A stretch of DNA of 64,000 nucleotides from Roseiarcus sp963709185 (GTDB lineage: Bacteria > Pseudomonadota > Alphaproteobacteria > Rhizobiales > Beijerinckiaceae), in the NCBI GenBank assembly GCA_963709185.1, contig CAVPVQ010000028.1, positions 1 through 64,000 of the forward strand. Reading direction: 5' to 3'. The notes below the pieces were generated by a model. That model did no database searches. It was given only the letters and a program-made list of their open reading frames with translations, and was not told the origin of the DNA. Below, in pieces: positions 60,066 to 64,000 of this stretch; positions within the stretch are counted from its first letter, which is position 1; the number at the start of each line of letters is the position of its first letter. Made by a program: the position numbers and the translations under genes.

Positions 60066-60587
60066 TCAGGAAAGACCCGCGGCGGCGCGCCAGATCTGGG
60101 TCTGCGGATAGAGGGCGAGACCCGCGGCGGCGAGCGCGATGCCGTAAGGGACGCCGGTTTTGGGATGATGCAGGCGGGCGACCCAGTCGAGACGCGCCGC
60201 CCAGGCCGGCAAGGGGGCCCGGCGACTCATCAGCAGCGCCAGCGTGAGCACGCCGCCGAGCAGCGACGCGATCAGGCCATAGTCGAGCATCAGCGCCCAG
60301 CCGAGCCATAACGCCGTGGCCGCGGCAAGCTTGGCGTCGCCCCCGCCGATCCAGCCCATCGAGAACAGGGCGAATGTCAGGACCAGCACGGCCAGCGCGC
60401 ATGACAGATCGATTGCAATCGTGGCGAGCGGCAGGCCCAACGCGGCGGCCAGGGCGAGATAGCCAAGCACCAGAGCGACGCAGACGCGATTCGGAATCGT
60501 CATCGTGATCAGATCGGAAGACGCGGAGAACGCCATCAGCGCCGGAAACAGCGCGAGGGTCGCAAAGAACAGGAAATTTCCGGCCAT
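60066..60587 (-). CDS. cpaA: Tad prepilin peptidase CpaA/TadV
   Basis: 173 residues, about six membrane helices. Both catalytic Asp residues of the A24 family are seen: ASSDLITMTIPN and MGWIGGGDAKLAAATALWLG (GxGD-type). Cleaves Flp prepilin leaders at the membrane. C-terminal HHPKTGVPYGIALAAAGL matches the family. The 197-base gap to cpaB has no gene. Confidence 0.93.
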   Translation of the reverse strand: MAGNFLFFATLALFPALMAFSASSDLITMTIPNRVCVALVLGYLALAAALGLPLATIAIDLSCALAVLVLTFALFSMGWIGGGDAKLAAATALWLGWALMLDYGLIASLLGGVLTLALLMSRRAPLPAWAARLDWVARLHHPKTGVPYGIALAAAGLALYPQTQIWRAAAGLS

Positions 60588-60753
60588 GGTCCGTCGCGAG
60601 GGTTTGAGCGATCGATAACGATGGAGACTAGCAAAAAGCGGTTGAAGTCCGGTTACCGACCTGTCGACGTCAGCCGGCGCCGCAAACGTCAGCGCGCCGA
60701 CAGGGGGTAATCCTGCCGGCGCGCAAAACTTGGCTCAATCGTCCGGGACCGAA

Positions 60754-60918
60754 TTACTTCAGGTTGGACGAGACTTCGTTGAAGGTGTTCTGGAGCTTGC
60801 TGCCCAGAGCGGTGACCGACAGGATGATCGCGACGGCGATCAGCGAGGCGATAAGGGCGTATTCGATGGCGGTGGCGCCGGAATCATTGGCGACGAAGCT
60901 CTTGAGGGACTTGATCAT
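60754..60918 (-). CDS. Flp/PilA-type pilin 1
   Basis: 54 residues: MIKSLKSFVANDSGATAIEY, then ALIASLIAVAIILSVTALG and SKLQNTFNEVSSNLK. The prepilin cleavage site after G (NDSG|ATAIEYALIA) with conserved Glu and Tyr is diagnostic of Flp pilins, major subunit of the type IVc pilus. A paralogue lies 0.7 kb upstream with the same last 12 residues. A TTAA-N7-TTAA CtrA box lies 145 bases upstream of the start. Confidence 0.95.
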   Translation of the reverse strand: MIKSLKSFVANDSGATAIEYALIASLIAVAIILSVTALGSKLQNTFNEVSSNLK

Positions 60919-61584
60919 GTATTTGCTCCTGCTGCGGAATGCTCACTCCGGTTGAGCAAATTGTTTGCTCGTCGGAATAGGGCGAATTTACGGACCCCCC
61001 GTTTCAAAGGGGTTAATCCGATCGCGCAGTCTGGCGGCTATCGTCGATTGCGTTTCGCTTGGTTAAGCGCCATTTAATGGCGATATATGCTTCCAATACT
61101 TCCGCGAGGGCGCCTTGAATAGATCGGCTCTGGCTCGCGTCGGCCGCCGCCCCGGGAACGCCGCGGACGCATCAACAGCCGAATCAGGCAGGGGATCGCC
61201 AGGACCACGCGGCTGGTTGCAAGGCTTGCCTGAGCCGGCGACGCCAGCGCGCCCTCCAACGAAACGGGCGGGTCGGCGCGCCGCCAAAGGGCGCAAGCGC
61301 GGCCGTCCGGCCGAGGGTTGCAGACTCTCCCGCCGCGCTTCAGGGCCGCGCCGGAGCGGTCGGCGACGCTATCGCACGGAGCCGATTTTTCCCGGCCGCG
61401 GCTTCAATGGAAGGGGCAAGTGGCGCGCGAGGCGGCGGCGCGTCCTGTCTGCCCACCGAGGCGCCCAGCGCCTTCGCGGCGTCGCGCTCGCGGGATCGCC
61501 GCGGAAATTCTCCGGCCAAATCGTCTTGCGCGTCGTTTGGTCGGAGAGTCGTCGTCGATGTTCGCCGAACTGTCCTCGGCCCGA
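60919..61584. other. spacer between the two flp genes
   Basis: The first 160 bases are the flp1 leader and promoter region including the CtrA-type box. From about 61090 to 61560 the sequence is GC-rich with only Arg/Pro-type open frames, and no gene is seen. The segment next to each flp start ('tgctcgtcgga', 'ggttaatc', 'attgcgtttc', 'ggttaagcgc') is shared with the upstream region of flp2, showing that promoter and gene were duplicated together. Confidence 0.5.
61063..61077 (-). promoter_or_regulatory. CtrA box TTAA-N7-TTAA upstream of flp1
   Basis: TTAAgcgccatTTAA is a full match to the CtrA consensus TTAA-N7-TTAA. In Caulobacter, CtrA drives pilA transcription, so cell-cycle control of flp1 is plausible. 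Confidence 0.6.
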
Positions 61585-61749
61585 TTACTTCAGGTTGCTC
61601 GAGACTTCGTTGAAGGTGTTCTGGAGTTGGGTGCCCAGCACGGTGACCGAAACGATGATCGCGACGGCGATCAGCGAGGCGATAAGGGCGTATTCGATGG
61701 CGGTCGCGGCCGATTCGTCGGCGACCAGCCGCTTGACGGACGTAATCAT
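61585..61749 (-). CDS. Flp/PilA-type pilin 2
   Basis: 54 residues: MITSVKRLVADESAATAIEY, then ALIASLIAVAIIVSVTVLG and TQLQNTFNEVSSNLK. It differs from pilin 1 mainly in the leader and just after the hydrophobic stretch. The residue at the cleavage position is Ala (ESA|ATAIEY) rather than Gly, so processing by CpaA may differ. Could be an alternate or minor pilin. Confidence 0.93.
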   Translation of the reverse strand: MITSVKRLVADESAATAIEYALIASLIAVAIIVSVTVLGTQLQNTFNEVSSNLK

Positions 61750-61896
61750 TGAGTTTGCTCCTGCTGTGGGGCGCGCGCGCCGGTAGCGCGCGCGGTCATT
61801 TGCTCGTCGGACCTCCGAGACTTACGGCCGCGCGATTTCGGTCCGGTTAATCTAACTGCGCGCTATTGCCGCGTTCGGCCATTGCGTTTCCCATGG

Positions 61897-61911
61897 TTAA
61901 GCGCGATCTAA
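61897..61911 (-). promoter_or_regulatory. degenerate CtrA box upstream of flp2
   Basis: TTAAgcgcgatCTAA occupies the same relative place as the full box upstream of flp1 but has one changed base in the second half-site. The rest of 61750-62101 is leader and promoter sequence without a gene. Confidence 0.45.
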
Positions 61912-62101
61912 TTTCGAACCCGCATCTGCCCTGCGTTGGCGGACGGCATTGAAGAATCCTGCGCTTGCGCTGAACCGCCGGCGCGGCGGGGAAAGCTGGG
62001 AATCCGATGAAGGATCGAGTCGCAAGCGGCGGCGCCCGGGCCGCAGGGCGAATGCCGGAAGCCTCATCGGGCGCGTGGCGCGTTTCGGCGAGCGGCGCGC
62101 T

Positions 62102-63034
62102 GTGACGCCAGGCGGGCCGGCGGCGGTGTGCGTGGACTGGGGGACCAGTTCGCTCCGCGCTTATCTGATGAACGCTGACGGGGCGGTTCTTCAGCGCGTG
62201 GCCTCGCCGCGCGGCGTTCTCACCGTCGACAAGGGAGAGCACGAGGGGGTTCTCGCCGGCTTGATCGGGGGCTGGCTGGCCGAATCAGGCCCGCTGCCGA
62301 TCCTGATGGCGGGCATGGTCGGCTCCCGTCAGGGATGGGTCGAGGCGCCCTACGCCGATTGTCCCGCCGGCCTGCCGGAGATCGCCGCGGCGATGGCGAC
62401 CGTCAATACCCGCACAATGGGCGCGATCGGCGTGGCGCCAGGGGTTTCAACCATCGACCGCGACGGCGCGCCCGACGTGATGCGCGGCGAAGAGACGCAG
62501 ATCCTCGGCGCGCTCGCCGCGATGGGCCGCGCGAACGGCGTGTTCGTCCTGCCGGGCACCCATTCGAAATGGGCGCGCGTCGAGGCGGGGCGAATCACAT
62601 CCTTTGCGACCTACATGACCGGCGACGTCTTTGCCGCGCTCAAGGACCACACCATTCTCGGGCGTCTGATGGACGCGGCGCCGCAGGACGACGCGGGCTT
62701 TGCCGAAGGGGTCGGCGCGGCGGCGCGGCTCGAGCGGCCCGGCGACCTGCTGCACGCCATTTTCATGACCCGGACGCTCGGCCTGTTCGACCGTCTGCGG
62801 CCCGGCCAATTGGCGGACTATCTCTCCGGCCTGCTGATCGGCGCGGAGCTGGCGTCGGGCGCGCGGGGAGCGCAAGGCGCCGTGGTGGTCGGCTCGCCCG
62901 CGCTGACCGCCCGCTATTGCGCGGCCGGCGCAATCCTCGGGCTGGCGCTGGAGCCGGCCCCCGACGATTGCGCGCCGCGCGGGCTGCTCGCCTTGCTCAC
63001 CCGCTGGCGCGGCCGGATCAACCAATCGCCATGA
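62102..63034 (+). CDS. dgoK: 2-dehydro-3-deoxygalactonokinase
   Basis: 310 residues from a GTG (VTPGGPAAVCVDWGTSSLRAYLMNADG). The phosphate-binding DWGTSSLRAYL, PILMAGMVGSRQGWVEAPYADCPAG, MRGEETQILGAL and VFVLPGTHSKWARVEAGRITSFATYMTGDVFAAL are the DgoK pattern. Phosphorylates 2-dehydro-3-deoxygalactonate in the De Ley-Doudoroff galactose pathway. The frame is open further upstream but with non-conserved Arg-rich sequence. dgoA, the aldolase partner, is not in view. Overlaps the putA end by 17 bases. Confidence 0.92.
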   Translation: MTPGGPAAVCVDWGTSSLRAYLMNADGAVLQRVASPRGVLTVDKGEHEGVLAGLIGGWLAESGPLPILMAGMVGSRQGWVEAPYADCPAGLPEIAAAMATVNTRTMGAIGVAPGVSTIDRDGAPDVMRGEETQILGALAAMGRANGVFVLPGTHSKWARVEAGRITSFATYMTGDVFAALKDHTILGRLMDAAPQDDAGFAEGVGAAARLERPGDLLHAIFMTRTLGLFDRLRPGQLADYLSGLLIGAELASGARGAQGAVVVGSPALTARYCAAGAILGLALEPAPDDCAPRGLLALLTRWRGRINQSP

Positions 63035-64000
63035 GGCTGGCGTTGCCTCCCGCCGCCGTGGTGTTCACCGTGATCGCCTGTTCGTTCATCAGCCAGTCGA
63101 GCGGCCAGTTCTCGCCTGCCTGAAACCGGCGCGCGGAAAGGGCGAAGACGCTGGCGATCGGCCCGTCGGACGCGGCGACGTTCGCCAGAAACGCACGCAG
63201 CGCTTCGCCTTCGCGATCCGTCAACACCGCCGCGACCGGGACCGAAGCGCTGGCGAGACCGATCTGCGCGCGCAGCGCGGCAGGCAGCGCGTCGAACAGC
63301 GCTTGCGCCGCCAAGCCGCCGAGCAGCGCGCGATTTCCCGTACAGAGGGCGCAGGCGATCTGCGCGATCGCCGCCTCCTCCGACGCGGCGTCGCAGCCAA
63401 TCGCGCCGCGCGGACGCAGCGAGTAGACATTCTGTTCGCCGACCGGCCCCGACAATTCGACGCGGGCGCCGAGGCGCGACAGCGCGGCGATCGCGGCGCA
63501 ACGGATCGACAGCGCCTGGCGTCCGGAGCTCCCGAGCCATTCGGCGAACCGCGTCGCGGCCGGCGGCGCCGAGCCCCGGCCGATGTCCGGCCACAGCGGC
63601 GGCGCGACGCCGAGCAGGCGCTTCAGATAGAGCGGACCGCCCGCCTTCGGGCCGGTCCCCGACAGGCCGTGGCCGCCGAACGGCTGCACGCCGACGACCG
63701 CGCCGATGATGTTGCGGTTGACGTAGATATTGCCCGCGCCGAGGCGTTCGCTCACCAGGGCGATCGTCGCGTCGATGCGCGAATGCACGCCCCCGGTCAG
63801 CGCGTAACCGGTAGCGTTGAGCTGGTCGATCAGCGCGGTCAACCCGTCGCGCCGGAAGCGCAGCACATGCAGGACCGGGCCGAACACTTCGCGCGCGAGG
63901 TCGCCGACGCGCTCGATCTCGATCAGCGTCGGCGCCATGAAATTTCCGCGCGCGGCGCCCTCGCCAAGGGGCGGCGCGTGAACCGCGAAACCGCGCGCCC
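63018..64000 (-). CDS. putA: bifunctional proline dehydrogenase/P5C dehydrogenase PutA, C-terminal part
   Basis: Partial: the frame stays open to the window edge, reading GFAVHAPPLGEGAARGNF just before MAPTLIEIERVGDLAREVFGPVLHVLRF. This is the C-terminal P5C-dehydrogenase (ALDH-fold) part and beyond: GAGNIYVNRNIIGAVVGVQPFGGHGLSGTGPKAGGPLYLKRLL matches the ALDH end, followed by the PutA C-terminal domain (FALSARRFQAGENWPLDWLMNEQAITVNTTAAGGNASLMAIG). Oxidises proline to glutamate at the inner membrane. The catalytic Cys and proline dehydrogenase domain lie outside. Confidence 0.93.
   Translation of the reverse strand, partial: ARGFAVHAPPLGEGAARGNFMAPTLIEIERVGDLAREVFGPVLHVLRFRRDGLTALIDQLNATGYALTGGVHSRIDATIALVSERLGAGNIYVNRNIIGAVVGVQPFGGHGLSGTGPKAGGPLYLKRLLGVAPPLWPDIGRGSAPPAATRFAEWLGSSGRQALSIRCAAIAALSRLGARVELSGPVGEQNVYSLRPRGAIGCDAASEEAAIAQIACALCTGNRALLGGLAAQALFDALPAALRAQIGLASASVPVAAVLTDREGEALRAFLANVAASDGPIASVFALSARRFQAGENWPLDWLMNEQAITVNTTAAGGNASLMAIG

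Overview
The window looks like chromosomal DNA from a high-GC alphaproteobacterium, most likely a Hyphomicrobiales (Rhizobiales) lineage close to the Methylocystaceae/Beijerinckiaceae/Bradyrhizobium group. This is inferred from gene style and gene sets: a Cpa/Tad pilus locus with a CtrA-type TTAA-N7-TTAA box, an HWE histidine kinase, the rpoN-hpf-ptsN order, and Gly-rich exported proteins. No rRNA is present, so the placement is tentative.

Layout. 0-3.8 kb is accessory DNA around a tRNA-Arg(CCU): a partial copy of the tRNA 3' end lies 1.4 kb away, with a decayed gene, an Hcp-like gene and orphan genes nearby. 3.9-8.5 kb is a branched-chain-amino-acid-type (Liv) ABC uptake operon whose two ATPases are fused in one polypeptide. 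8.8-18.4 kb holds an exported haloacid-dehalogenase-like protein, Gly-rich exported proteins, an isomerase, an MDR oxidoreductase, an HWE kinase, an RTX-like protein and a small cytochrome c. 18.5-25.3 kb is the most interesting block: an alpha-oxoamine-synthase-like enzyme, a stand-alone receiver, two divergently transcribed multi-pass membrane histidine kinases of the same novel-looking type, and a REC-GGDEF-EAL protein. The layout recalls the CqsA/CqsS and LqsA/LqsR/LqsS alpha-hydroxyketone signalling systems.

25.3-31.1 kb is repeat-rich: an IS110 element, a MITE-like inverted repeat, a FitAB/VapBC-type toxin-antitoxin pair, dispersed intergenic repeats and small orphan genes. 31.2-42.4 kb is core genome: purQ-purS, ptsN, hpf, rpoN, ahcY, a GT2 glycosyltransferase, LemA with two TPM-domain proteins, ilvC and tRNA-Lys(CUU). 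42.4-45.1 kb, next to that tRNA, is a graveyard of defence and mobile genes (Ku-like fragments, the C-terminus of an antiviral-type deaminase, an ISAs1-type transposase, a RAYT relic) ending in an intact HigBA module. 45.3-51.9 kb has metabolic genes and a three-gene phospholipid operon (CDP-alcohol phosphatidyltransferase, acyltransferase, CdsA). 52.0-61.8 kb is a complete-looking tad/cpa type IVc pilus locus (tadC, tadB, cpaF, cpaE, cpaD, cpaC, cpaB, cpaA, two flp pilins). The window ends with a 2-dehydro-3-deoxygalactonokinase and the C-terminus of PutA.

At least seven conserved genes (isomerase, purQ, hpf, Gfo/Idh oxidoreductase, acetylpolyamine amidohydrolase-like, acyltransferase, tadB) are each broken by one apparent single-base insertion that, when ignored, restores the family's expected C-terminus. 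Because purQ, hpf and tadB are unlikely to be decaying together, assembly or base-calling error is the simplest explanation; I annotate these as genes with frameshifts.
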